From the NCBI GenBank assembly GCA_964605775.1, contig CAZSDU010000006.1, positions 49,443-113,442 of the forward strand: a stretch of 64,000 bases of DNA. Reading direction: 5' to 3'. A program made the position numbers and the translations under genes. Below, piece after piece: positions 50,988 to 60,206 of the stretch. The DNA is from CAZSDU01 sp964605775 (GTDB taxonomy: Bacteria > Bacteroidota > Bacteroidia > Bacteroidales > FEN-979). Under the pieces are notes generated by a model, which was given only the letters and a program-made list of their open reading frames with translations, was not told the DNA's origin and searched no databases. Positions within the stretch are counted from its first letter, which is position 1, and each line of letters starts with the position of its first letter.

Positions 50988-53900
50988 TCAAATCCACTTC
51001 ACCAGATTAAAATCTTGACGGTGAGGCAATAAAGGACTTTTTGGAAACAGACGAAATACAAAATCATAAACTCCTGCCTGATTGATGGGAATTTCGCAGG
51101 CAAAAGAGACAATATTCTTCTCTGATTTCATCATTTCCAACTCCTGGATCATCAAAGGTTCTTTGACTTCATCATTGACTTTCTTTCCGAAGATCACTTC
51201 AATTCCGATATCTGAACCCGATAATTCATTCAAGTCCAGAATAATTTCGGCCTTAAAAGATTCTCCCAGAGACAAAGGTTTTTGGTTGGAATCAGGGACT
51301 TTAACCGAAAGCACTTCAATGCTATCCCATCCCCTAAGAACTTTTCGTTTCCAGCTGGCAATATGACGTGACATTTCGTAGTTCTTTCCGGCCATGATTT
51401 TGGACCGTTTAAACAAACGGGTATAATACTGACGGTAATAATCGTCTAACTGCCGTTTCATCGTGTAGTGAGGGGCAATTTCAGAAATCGTATTCTTGAT
51501 ATAGGTAACCCATTTTTCAGGAACATTTTTCTCATTTAAATCATAGTAAATCGGAACTATTTCTTCTTCCAGTATGGTGTAAATGGTTTCAGCATCAAGA
51601 TCATCCTGAAATTGCATATTATCATAAGTGGCTTCTTCTTTCAGTGCCCAACCGGCGTTTGGACGGTAACCTTCAGCCCACCATCCATCCAGCACGCTGA
51701 AGTTCACAACCCCGTTCATTACGGCTTTTTCTCCACTGGTTCCTGAAGCTTCCAATGGTCTTGTAGGGGTGTTCAGCCAGATATCGACACCCCTGATCAG
51801 GTACTTAGCCAGTTCAATATCATAATTCTCAATAAAGAGGATCTTTCCAAGAAATTCCGGCTGGTGTGAGATTTCGAAAATACGCTTGATCAGATCCTGT
51901 CCAGCTTTATCATTGGGATGGGCTTTCCCGGCAAATAAAAACCTCACAGGCTTTTCCTTATTGTTAACGATCTTTGAAAGCCGGTCGAGGTTGCTGAAAA
52001 GCAGGTGAGCTCTTTTATAGGTGGCAAATCTTCGGGCAAAGCCGATCGTAAGTGCTACAGGTCGGGTAGCTTCCCGGATTTTAAAGATCATTTTGGGGTT
52101 TTCATGCCTGACGGTCATTTCCTCAAATATTCTTTCAAACAGATATTCATTGAGTTGTTCCTTCTGCTTGAGTTTTGTTTTCCATATGACTTCATCCTCC
52201 ACGTTATGAATACGATTCCAGTAAACGGGGTTGGACTGATCATTCAGGAAATCTTCTCCGAATTCCTTCTGAAACAACTGCTGCCATGATTTGGCTGTCC
52301 AGGTCGGATAATGTACCCCATTGGTCACATACCCGATATGCAATTCCTGGGGATAATACCCATTATATAATTTTGCAAACATTTCTTTGGTCACATTCCC
52401 GTGAATTCGGCTCACTCCATTGATTTCCTGGGATAATTTCGCGGCCAGTACGCTCATAGAGAATTTCTCATTATGATCATCTTCCACCATTCGACCAAGA
52501 TTGACAAACTGATCCCATTTTATATTCAGATGATCAGGATAGTGCGACAAATAAAGCCTCAGCAAATCTTCCGGGAAAGTATCATGACCGGCGGGTACTG
52601 GCGTATGGGTCGTAAATAAGGTGGAGGAACGTACTACTTCCACGGCCTGTGGATAGGTCAGTTTTTCATTCTGAATTAACTTTCTCAATCTTTCCAAACC
52701 AATAAATGCGGAATGTCCTTCATTGGAATGATAGATGTTTGGCTTGATCCCCATACCTTCCAGCATACGGATCCCACCTATTCCAAGCAGGATTTCCTGG
52801 CGCAACCTGTTTTCAAGATCTCCTCCGTAAAGTTGGTGCGTAATGCTACGATCCGCTTCGGTATTTTCTTCAATATCTGTATCCATAAGATATAAAGGAA
52901 CCCTTCCGACGTCCACCCTCCAGACTTTAGCATACATGGTCCGGCCGGGCAGGGCAAAAGTGACTTTCAGCCAGTTCCCTTCTTTATCACGGATAGGAAT
53001 TAAAGGAAGGTGAGTGAATTTCTGTGGAGAATAAACGGCAATCTGATCCCCGAACAGAGACAAGGTTTGCTTGAAATATCCATAACGGTATAAAAGTCCT
53101 ACGCCGATGATATTAACATTTGAATCACTGGCTTCTTTAAGATAATCCCCTGCCAGCAATCCAAGACCTCCTGAGAAAATCTTAACGGTATCATGCAGAC
53201 CATATTCCATACTGAAATAGGCGACCATATCAGAGGGTTTTTCCTCTGCTTTTGCCATATAAGCGTCAAATTTGGCAGTAACCCGTTTCAGTTTGCTCAC
53301 TATTTTTTCATTGGCGCTCAGATCCTGAAGCTCATTATAGCTCAGGGATTCCAATAAGGCAATCGGATTAAATTTCAATTCATACCATCTTTCTTTGTGA
53401 ATCATTTCAAAAAGTTCTCCGCCTTCATAATTCCATGACCACCAAAGATTTTTAGAAAGACGTTCGAGACTGGTCAGGTTATCCGGAATTTTTTGCTGGA
53501 TCAGGACTTTTTTCCAGTCAGGTTTATTTTCCAGAATGGTTTTATAGGCTTGTGTCTGAACCTGGGGTTGTTTTCCGGCAAAGAGTTCTGTCCGTCCACG
53601 GGTTTCCTCAAGCGCCAGGGAATAAGCACGTTTATAGTGGTCTATCATGTTTCCCCATAAAGCAGCACGTGAAATCTCAAAGGCTTTGATCCGAATTTTA
53701 ATGATCTCCTTCTCGGTTTTGAGGCTGCACTGAACCACATGTCTGACGATTTCCTCGACTACCTCCTGGTCATTGTCATCATTTCTTTCAATCACCGCGG
53801 TGCAATCTTTCAGGGTGGGATACATGGTTTTAATCCATTGCCCGAAACCAGACAGTGAGGTGGTAATGGTAGGAATATGAAAAGCAAGGCTTTCCAGTGG

Positions 53901-55241
53901 TGTATAACCCCATGGTTCGTAGTAAGAGGGAAATATGGAACCGTCAAAACCAATCAAAAAGTCATAATATTTTAGATTAAAGATGCCATCATCTCCATTG
54001 AGGAATGTAGGTACATAAATAATCTTAACTTTATCATTGATACTGTTTTTAAGGTTGTTTTCTGCAATCCGCTTAAGGATCCTGTCATTTTCCGGTTCAT
54101 GCAACCCATGGGTTAAATATTCCTCTTTCAGGGGCTCGTAAAATTCCTTTTTGGTTATTCTGCTGATCAGTTCTTTTCTTGGTCCAACCGGGGAAGCCGG
54201 TACTGCAATGAAGGCAATAACGGTTTCAATTAACCTGGAATCCCTGTTCAATTTACCCATGGCATCAATAAACAGATCAATTCCCTTATTGTGAAACTCG
54301 TAACGTCCGCTATTGATGAGAAAGATACTGCTCCTGGAAAGTTGTTGTCCAAGCAAGCCTTCAGCGACTTCAAACATTTTATTCCGGGCAGCGGCGCGTC
54401 TTGCATAATAATCTTCCTTAACAGGAACAAAGGAATCGTCAAAGCCGTTAGGTGTAATCGTATCGGCTTCCTTTTCCAGGAATTGACGACATTCATTATT
54501 GGTCAATTCACTCAAGGTAGTAAAAACATCGGCCTCCTCGGCTGAAAGCCGCTCTAAAGAATGTTTTGATACCAAGCCAAACTGCTTTGAAATGGATTCT
54601 CCATTGTAATTTTCAAGGTTTTTATACAAGGGAAGCCCGTGATCCGCAATACAACGGCCCAAAACCGTTCCATGGGCAGTAAAAACAGTCCCTACCTGGG
54701 GGATGTTTTCATTGACATAGAGGACCCCGGTTCCGGTCATCCAATCATGAAATTGGGCAATAATTTTATCGTGGTGGGATAAATTAAAATTATAGAAACT
54801 TTCAATAATTTTCCCGGCAGCATAGCCAAAAAGGGCAGGTTCGACATAATCCCAACCGCCGGTAAGACTATCCAGTGCATATCTTTCCCAAAAGTGGGCA
54901 AATATTTTATCCTTTTCTGAAAAAAACGGTGTGAAATCTACCAAAATGACAATTGGTTTTCCATGGGTATTCCAACGACCTATCTTTAAACGGAAACCTT
55001 CACTTTCTGCTTTCTCTCTCCATGATTTATATAGAAATTTATCCTCAGTGAATTCAGGATTCTGATGGGTTTCTTTCCAGACATCAGGGCCGATCAGAAT
55101 ATAATTATCCTTGAATTCATCCGCTAGTATTGCGGCTTTTGTCGATAGTGCGGTATGAATACCCTTACCTTCATTGCAAACCTGCCAGCTTGTCTCAAAC
55201 AGATAGTCCGGGATATTGCTATGTTTTTCTTTTGTAACCAT
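50988..55241 (-). CDS. Glycogen synthase (GT3) fused to alpha-glucan phosphorylase (GT35)
   Basis: 1417-residue fusion. Residues ~1-570 resemble the eukaryotic-type GT3 glycogen synthase: FETSWQVCNEGKGIHTALSTKA at the start, FTAHGTVLGR, AEEADVFTTLSELT, TPNGF, and the catalytic EPWGYTPLESLAFHIPTITT with SGFGQW. Residues ~580-1400 are a short-form alpha-glucan phosphorylase: NLWWSWNYEGGELF, MEYGLHDTVKIFSGGLGLLAGD, and the PLP lysine Lys1172 in EASGTSGEKAVMNG. A C-terminal beta domain closes the protein. One half adds glucose from a nucleotide sugar and the other removes it as glucose-1-phosphate. It starts 1 nt before the GH57 stop in the glycogen run. No frameshift or stop interrupts the joint. 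Confidence 0.93.
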   Translation of the reverse strand: MVTKEKHSNIPDYLFETSWQVCNEGKGIHTALSTKAAILADEFKDNYILIGPDVWKETHQNPEFTEDKFLYKSWREKAESEGFRLKIGRWNTHGKPIVILVDFTPFFSEKDKIFAHFWERYALDSLTGGWDYVEPALFGYAAGKIIESFYNFNLSHHDKIIAQFHDWMTGTGVLYVNENIPQVGTVFTAHGTVLGRCIADHGLPLYKNLENYNGESISKQFGLVSKHSLERLSAEEADVFTTLSELTNNECRQFLEKEADTITPNGFDDSFVPVKEDYYARRAAARNKMFEVAEGLLGQQLSRSSIFLINSGRYEFHNKGIDLFIDAMGKLNRDSRLIETVIAFIAVPASPVGPRKELISRITKKEFYEPLKEEYLTHGLHEPENDRILKRIAENNLKNSINDKVKIIYVPTFLNGDDGIFNLKYYDFLIGFDGSIFPSYYEPWGYTPLESLAFHIPTITTSLSGFGQWIKTMYPTLKDCTAVIERNDDNDQEVVEEIVRHVVQCSLKTEKEIIKIRIKAFEISRAALWGNMIDHYKRAYSLALEETRGRTELFAGKQPQVQTQAYKTILENKPDWKKVLIQQKIPDNLTSLERLSKNLWWSWNYEGGELFEMIHKERWYELKFNPIALLESLSYNELQDLSANEKIVSKLKRVTAKFDAYMAKAEEKPSDMVAYFSMEYGLHDTVKIFSGGLGLLAGDYLKEASDSNVNIIGVGLLYRYGYFKQTLSLFGDQIAVYSPQKFTHLPLIPIRDKEGNWLKVTFALPGRTMYAKVWRVDVGRVPLYLMDTDIEENTEADRSITHQLYGGDLENRLRQEILLGIGGIRMLEGMGIKPNIYHSNEGHSAFIGLERLRKLIQNEKLTYPQAVEVVRSSTLFTTHTPVPAGHDTFPEDLLRLYLSHYPDHLNIKWDQFVNLGRMVEDDHNEKFSMSVLAAKLSQEINGVSRIHGNVTKEMFAKLYNGYYPQELHIGYVTNGVHYPTWTAKSWQQLFQKEFGEDFLNDQSNPVYWNRIHNVEDEVIWKTKLKQKEQLNEYLFERIFEEMTVRHENPKMIFKIREATRPVALTIGFARRFATYKRAHLLFSNLDRLSKIVNNKEKPVRFLFAGKAHPNDKAGQDLIKRIFEISHQPEFLGKILFIENYDIELAKYLIRGVDIWLNTPTRPLEASGTSGEKAVMNGVVNFSVLDGWWAEGYRPNAGWALKEEATYDNMQFQDDLDAETIYTILEEEIVPIYYDLNEKNVPEKWVTYIKNTISEIAPHYTMKRQLDDYYRQYYTRLFKRSKIMAGKNYEMSRHIASWKRKVLRGWDSIEVLSVKVPDSNQKPLSLGESFKAEIILDLNELSGSDIGIEVIFGKKVNDEVKEPLMIQELEMMKSEKNIVSFACEIPINQAGVYDFVFRLFPKSPLLPHRQDFNLVKWI

Positions 55242-55242
55242 A

Positions 55243-56775
55243 CTATTTTGTCAGGTTATTGATTTCCTTCACGATTTGTTTACGGTATTTATTCACTTCT
55301 GTTGCGGTCAGTCCTTTAATGGTTTTTAAGACCTCCTGATAAGACTTTTTTGCCCTCACACCAAGATTTTTCTCGACCTTAGCCTGAAGGTCTTTATCGG
55401 CTCCTTTCATGGCACAGGTAATGATCCTGACATCCACTTTCCGGATCAGGTCTTTAACTTTCTTATCATTTAAGCGGATGATGTCGTCGAAGTTGAGCTT
55501 TTTATAAACTTCCTCCTTTTTCTTGAGTTTTGTCCCAGGTGTTTTTACCTTTTTTTGCTGTTGTATCGGTTTTAAAGGAGTTTCTTTCATCAGTGCATCA
55601 TCCACACGGATCATAAAATCAGACAGAACGTTCATATAATTGATGAATGCTTCATAGGGAGAGCTATAGGGGTTGAAATACTTATGGACTTCTCCTGCAG
55701 AAAACCACTTGGTGCACATATAATAAAAATGGTTACTGGTTTGAAGATATCCCCAGTCCCTTAATATTTCAGGGTCTTTACATTTTTTAACGTATTCTTT
55801 GTAAGAATACAATTTGGCAAAAGCCTCATCCTGGAGTTCATTGCCCAGCCAGGCAGTAAGATCCCGTTCTTCGTCCGCCCAGGAAATCGGATAGGGAACG
55901 GAGATGGCAGCAACCGTTTGCAATGTTTGGTATAATTCCTCAGGGGTATGGAAACTGAATCCTGATTTGGAGAATACCTTTTCCGGCAGATGTTTGAAAA
56001 AATCAAAAATGCCGGTTTCTTTCCATTGATGCTCCCCTATGGTTTCATAATCCAGAAAAATATTGACCACTTCTTCATTGGATTCGATGGCATTCAACCA
56101 ATTAACAAATTTTTCAGCGGTCAATGGCCATTCCGACCAGTTGGTATTACTAAAGCGAAAGGTGATGTCATCGCTAAGTCTGAAATTACGCAGCAGCAAT
56201 TTCAGTTTGGGGTTAATGGCATTACAATAAAGAAAATTTGGGCTTTTCCAACCCAATATATGTTTGGCGCCTTCCGTCAGTATGGTATGAAAACCCAAAT
56301 CGGCCACCATTTCACCGATCTGATCAGAATAGATCATTTCCGTATTCCGGAAAGTGCTTGGCTTTTGTCCGAAAAGCGATTCTATTTTTTTACGATGCAG
56401 ATCCACCTGGCGGAAAAATTCATCACGCTGATTCAAAGAAGCCAGGGAATGTGCATAGGTCTCTGCGATAAATTCCACTGACCCGGTTTTTGCCAGTTGC
56501 TGAAAGCTGCGTATGACTTCAGGAACATATTGCTGCAACTGGTCAAGGGCTGTTCCGGAGATGGAATAACTGATTTTAAAAGCAGAACCAAATTCATGGA
56601 TCAGGTCCAACATCAGTTTATTGGCCGGCAAATAACATTGTTCTGCCACCCGTTTAATGATATGACGATTCTGATAATCATCATAATAATGATGATCCTG
56701 ACCGATATTAAAAAACCGGTAAGTTCTTAATCGAAAAGGCTGATGAACCTGAAAATAAAAACATATGGATCGCAT
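55243..56775 (-). CDS. GH57 glycosidase with C-terminal FliG-C-like domain
   Basis: 510 residues. The GH57 barrel (1-400) has motif 1 His11-Gln12-Pro13, the candidate nucleophile Glu146 in FRNTEMIYS and acid Asp242 in FLDYETIGEH. GH57 members cut, transfer or branch alpha-glucans; which one cannot be told. A basic linker (about 402-427, QQKKVKTPGTKLKKKEE) joins a domain at about 428-508 (55246-55494) that reads like FliG C-terminal domains: FDDIIRLNDKKVKDLIRKVD, MKGADKDLQAKVEKNLGVRA, then TATEVNKYRKQIVKEI. In FliG the equivalents are FEDIxxLDDRxIQxxLREVD, LKGAxxxLxEKxxxNMSxRA and LKDVEEAQQKIVxII. It lies 10 nt after the GT4 gene. Confidence 0.88.
   Translation of the reverse strand: MRSICFYFQVHQPFRLRTYRFFNIGQDHHYYDDYQNRHIIKRVAEQCYLPANKLMLDLIHEFGSAFKISYSISGTALDQLQQYVPEVIRSFQQLAKTGSVEFIAETYAHSLASLNQRDEFFRQVDLHRKKIESLFGQKPSTFRNTEMIYSDQIGEMVADLGFHTILTEGAKHILGWKSPNFLYCNAINPKLKLLLRNFRLSDDITFRFSNTNWSEWPLTAEKFVNWLNAIESNEEVVNIFLDYETIGEHQWKETGIFDFFKHLPEKVFSKSGFSFHTPEELYQTLQTVAAISVPYPISWADEERDLTAWLGNELQDEAFAKLYSYKEYVKKCKDPEILRDWGYLQTSNHFYYMCTKWFSAGEVHKYFNPYSSPYEAFINYMNVLSDFMIRVDDALMKETPLKPIQQQKKVKTPGTKLKKKEEVYKKLNFDDIIRLNDKKVKDLIRKVDVRIITCAMKGADKDLQAKVEKNLGVRAKKSYQEVLKTIKGLTATEVNKYRKQIVKEINNLTK
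55246..55494 (-). other. FliG C-terminal-like domain within the GH57 protein
   Basis: Codes for residues ~428-510 of the GH57 enzyme. The pattern of hydrophobic and charged positions, VD, KGA, N-x3-RA and EV-x6-IV matches FliG-C along ~80 residues without gaps. FliG-C is the torque-generating domain of flagellar motors, but no flagellar or motility gene is visible here. A protein-protein interaction role is the simplest guess. Confidence 0.7.
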
Positions 56776-56785
56776 AACGCAGGTA

Positions 56786-58072
56786 TTATTTGATTAAAGC
56801 TTGATGATAAACTTGAAGCATATTAAAAGCGGCATTTTCCCATTTTAGGTTATCGACTTCTTCTTTTCCGTATTTCATAAACATTTTCTTAAGCCCGTCA
56901 TAATGCAGTATCCCGTATATCGCATCAGAAAGGGCATCAATATCCCAAAAATCCACTTTAAGGGCATGTTTCAGTACTTCAGCCACCCCCGATTGTTTTG
57001 AGATGACCACAGGAACATTGGATCGCATGGCTTCGAGTGGGGAGATACCAAAAGGTTCGGAGACAGACGGCATGACATAAACATCGCTCATGGCAAACAT
57101 TCGATCCACCTCAGCCCCGGCAAGGAAACCCGTAAAATGAAACTTAGTGCTGATTTTCAATTGGGCCACCCGCCTGACCATACGGTTGAGCAAATCTCCG
57201 GAACCCGCCATAACAAAGCGTACATTATGATCCTTTTTCAACACTTTATGGGCTGCTTCAACAAAATAATCCGGTCCTTTCTGATACGTCACACGGCCAA
57301 GAAAGGTGACAACCTTTTCCTTAACATGCTTTTGTATCCCCTCCATTTCGGGACGATCAACAGGCTCTACGGCATTATGAACGGTGATGACTTTTTCGGG
57401 AGGAATTCCATATTTATCAATAACGATCTGACGGGTAAGATTACTCACGGTAATGATCAGGTTGGCTTCTTCCATACCTTTTCTTTCGATATCGTAAACA
57501 TTCTGATTGACATTCTCGCCTGAGCGATCAAATTCTGTGGCATGGACATGAATAACCAAGGGCTTTCCGCTGACGTGCTTTGCTGCTATGCCGGCAGGAT
57601 AAGTCAGCCAGTCGTGGGCATGAATCACATCAAAAGACTGGCTTTCAGCTACAGCGGTAGCAATAATGGCATAACGGGAGACTTCTGTCATTAGATTTGG
57701 TCCATATTTTCCTGAAAACTGGAACTGTCGTGAAAAAACTGTCTGGCTGTAGGATGTGTTTTCAAGTCTTTCCAGGGATACCATTTGTTCGAATTCTTCG
57801 GGACCAACATAGGGAATGAGGTTTGAACCTATTTCCATATACTTGATTTTATTCCAATGTTCCTGGCTGTGGGTCTCGTTAAAATCAACAATAATGTCGC
57901 TGGCATTGATGAGCCGGAAACCCTCTTTGGTTTCATCACCATATGCCTTCGGAACCACGAAAATCACTTCAACCCCATGCTTTACCAGTCCTTTGGTAAG
58001 ACCATAACAAGCAGTGCCAAGGCCTCCGGTGATATGAGGAGGAAATTCCCAACCAAACATTAAGACACGCAT
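56786..58072 (-). CDS. GT4 family glycosyltransferase, glycogen-locus
   Basis: 428 residues, GT-B fold. N-terminal MLMFGWEFPPHITGGLGTACYGLTKGL-like opening (starts MRVLMFGWEFPPH) with GGLG donor/acceptor loop, then HAHDWLTYPAGI and GRVTYQKGPDYFVEAA, and the E-x7-E catalytic motif in SEPFGISPLEAM. Such proteins are often called glycogen synthase in Bacteroidota, and a GT4 lies beside GH57 and debranching genes in Bacteroides as I recall. With a GT3 synthase also present, it may prime, extend or modify the polymer; the sequence does not say which. Gap of 2 nt to the debranching gene. Confidence 0.88.
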   Translation of the reverse strand: MRVLMFGWEFPPHITGGLGTACYGLTKGLVKHGVEVIFVVPKAYGDETKEGFRLINASDIIVDFNETHSQEHWNKIKYMEIGSNLIPYVGPEEFEQMVSLERLENTSYSQTVFSRQFQFSGKYGPNLMTEVSRYAIIATAVAESQSFDVIHAHDWLTYPAGIAAKHVSGKPLVIHVHATEFDRSGENVNQNVYDIERKGMEEANLIITVSNLTRQIVIDKYGIPPEKVITVHNAVEPVDRPEMEGIQKHVKEKVVTFLGRVTYQKGPDYFVEAAHKVLKKDHNVRFVMAGSGDLLNRMVRRVAQLKISTKFHFTGFLAGAEVDRMFAMSDVYVMPSVSEPFGISPLEAMRSNVPVVISKQSGVAEVLKHALKVDFWDIDALSDAIYGILHYDGLKKMFMKYGKEEVDNLKWENAAFNMLQVYHQALIK

Positions 58073-58074
58073 TT

Positions 58075-60072
58075 TTATTTACGATTAGTAGGTTTACGAT
58101 TTATTTTAGTTTTTTCCTGATTTTGCTCTTTTTCATAGTGTTTGATCAGCCATCCTATTCTGAGGACTTCAGCCACACTGCCTGCATGGGAGATGGCTCC
58201 TCTGGGGGTAAAGGGGGGATCTCCGTCGCATATCTCCGAGATGGTGCCTACACCATATTCCGTCAGCACGGGATGAAAACCTTCATATATGCTCTTAATC
58301 AGAGAAATTCCGCTCTTTCCATGGATTTTAAGATATCCTTCCACAAAATGGCCAAGCAGCCAAGGCCACACTGTTCCCTGATGATATGCCATATCACGTT
58401 CAGCCGGATGGCCTGTATAATTGCCCATATATACAGGACTTTTTGGGGTCAGTGTACGAATTCCTCTCGGGGTTAATAGTTCCTGTTTTACACGGCTGAT
58501 CACTTCTTTTCTGATTTCTTCCTTAACCGGAGAATACGGCAGTGAGGCAACGAAAAGCATATTGGGTCTTACGGTCCAATCTTTATATTCTCCATCAACA
58601 TAATCAGCCAGATACTTTCTTTCAGGACTCCAGAAGGTATTCTGGAAGGACTCAGGAATCTGGTCTGCAACTTCCTGCCATTTTTCTACAAAACTCTTAT
58701 CTCCGGCATCGGTGGCAACTTCAATGGCAAAACATATGGCATTATACCATAAGGCATTCACCTCAACAGCCAAACCAAGTCGGGGTGTAACCGGTTTCCC
58801 ATTTGCGAAGGCATTCATCCATGTCACGGCCTTGCCAGGAACACCGGCATAAAGTAAGCCTCCGCTTACCATATGAATATTTAAATCTGTTCCGTCCCTG
58901 AATGATTCAAGGATAAGTTTCATTTTTTTTCCGTATTCTTTCCATATTTTTATTCCGGGCTTTGCATGCAAGGCTAACTGCTGAAGGGTCCAGAAAAACC
59001 ACAAAGAGATATCTGCGGCATGATAGGAAAACCCTTGATCCGTAAGGGAACTGGGAAAAAGCGGGCCATTCATATCGCTGATCAGGGTATCCAGAATGGC
59101 TTTGCAGGTTTTTTCATCACCCTTTAGGAGGGTAAGTCCGGGAAGTGAGATGAAAGCATCCCTTCCGGATTTCTCAAGCCAGGGGAATCCTGATATGATT
59201 TCAGTCCGCTTAACCCTTTTTAAAATGAATTGCTGGGCAGCATTAATCAAACAATTTTCAAAACTATCACGGGGTATTCTTTTCCTGAGTTCAGCATTAA
59301 AAGCCCGTTTCATTGACACCGGATTGAGTTCCTTGATCCCTACGGAAAAATAAACACTGTCGTTTTTTTTAATTTCAAACTCAAAAAAACCCGGAACGTA
59401 AAGATCCTCCTGGTATTCATACCCTCTTTCCATCTCTTCCTGATATTCTATATTATAATACCAGTCTGGGACATGGGTGTATTCATTGTTACAGGAAAGC
59501 TGCATGAAAAGATTGGTATATCCATGGTACATCCTGACTTTTATTCCCCCGGCAACCTCTTCGTATTTTTTATCCGCGAAGATATTTTCACGGGATAAGG
59601 TATGAACATTGCGAAAGGCAAGAAAAGGTCGCAGGCGGATTTTAGTCGGAGAATGAGCTTCCTCGAGCGTATATTTGATGATCATCCTGTCTTCATGAGT
59701 TGTAAAAATCATTTCCTTGGACAGGATAACCCCTCCCACCCTGTATATGATCTTAGGAATGGGTTCAGTAACAAAATCACGAATATATTTATGTCCTTTG
59801 GGACTGTAATGATTACCCGGATACTTATGAATCCCGAGATTAAACTCGGAATCCCTTTGGATCACTGTTTCATCGAGAGAAGATAGCAACACATGGTTGC
59901 CATGATCAATACCCGGCTGGGGAGTGACCAGCATACCATGGTATTTACGGGTATTACAATTGATGATGGTTGAACTTGCATAGGAACCTGCCCGGTTTGA
60001 ACGCAACAATTCACGATGAAGGGAATATTCCAGATTGACCAATTGGGACTTATCAAAATTGATATAGCTCAT
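58075..60072 (-). CDS. Glycogen debranching enzyme (amylo-alpha-1,6-glucosidase type)
   Basis: 665 residues. The N-terminal GDE_N domain shows NRAGSYASSTIINCNTRKYHGML and LLSSLDET. The C-terminal (alpha/alpha)6 GDE_C domain (about 280-640) has GFPWLEKSGRDAFISLPGL, AVTWMNAFANG, VEVNALWYNA and GHPAERDMAYHQGTVWPWLLG. It hydrolyses alpha-1,6 branch points. First gene of the glycogen run, behind a well-spaced promoter. The C-terminal tail is very basic (KTKINRKPTNRK). Confidence 0.93.
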   Translation of the reverse strand: MSYINFDKSQLVNLEYSLHRELLRSNRAGSYASSTIINCNTRKYHGMLVTPQPGIDHGNHVLLSSLDETVIQRDSEFNLGIHKYPGNHYSPKGHKYIRDFVTEPIPKIIYRVGGVILSKEMIFTTHEDRMIIKYTLEEAHSPTKIRLRPFLAFRNVHTLSRENIFADKKYEEVAGGIKVRMYHGYTNLFMQLSCNNEYTHVPDWYYNIEYQEEMERGYEYQEDLYVPGFFEFEIKKNDSVYFSVGIKELNPVSMKRAFNAELRKRIPRDSFENCLINAAQQFILKRVKRTEIISGFPWLEKSGRDAFISLPGLTLLKGDEKTCKAILDTLISDMNGPLFPSSLTDQGFSYHAADISLWFFWTLQQLALHAKPGIKIWKEYGKKMKLILESFRDGTDLNIHMVSGGLLYAGVPGKAVTWMNAFANGKPVTPRLGLAVEVNALWYNAICFAIEVATDAGDKSFVEKWQEVADQIPESFQNTFWSPERKYLADYVDGEYKDWTVRPNMLFVASLPYSPVKEEIRKEVISRVKQELLTPRGIRTLTPKSPVYMGNYTGHPAERDMAYHQGTVWPWLLGHFVEGYLKIHGKSGISLIKSIYEGFHPVLTEYGVGTISEICDGDPPFTPRGAISHAGSVAEVLRIGWLIKHYEKEQNQEKTKINRKPTNRK

Positions 60073-60095
60073 GATTGTTTATTTACCTGAATTGT

Positions 60096-60126
60096 CAAAG
60101 ATAACGATAAAAAATCGGTTTGCAAA
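60096..60126 (-). promoter_or_regulatory. Promoter of the glycogen operon (-33 and -7 elements)
   Basis: Minus strand TTTG (60123-60126), a 19-nt spacer, then TATCTTTG (60096-60103), 23 nt before the debranching-enzyme ATG. This is the clearest promoter of the window and probably drives debranching enzyme, GT4, GH57, GT3-GT35 and perhaps fabG and the vWA gene. Confidence 0.7.
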
Positions 60127-60206
60127 TTTACAATTTTCCCCTCTTTTTACGTTAGTCTATTAATAGGTTGATTTATTCATTAAGTTTATACCATAAAACA
60201 TTACTT

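Noticed and set aside
55990..56481. 163-codon plus-strand open frame
   Set aside because: Antisense to the GH57 domain that carries the catalytic motifs.
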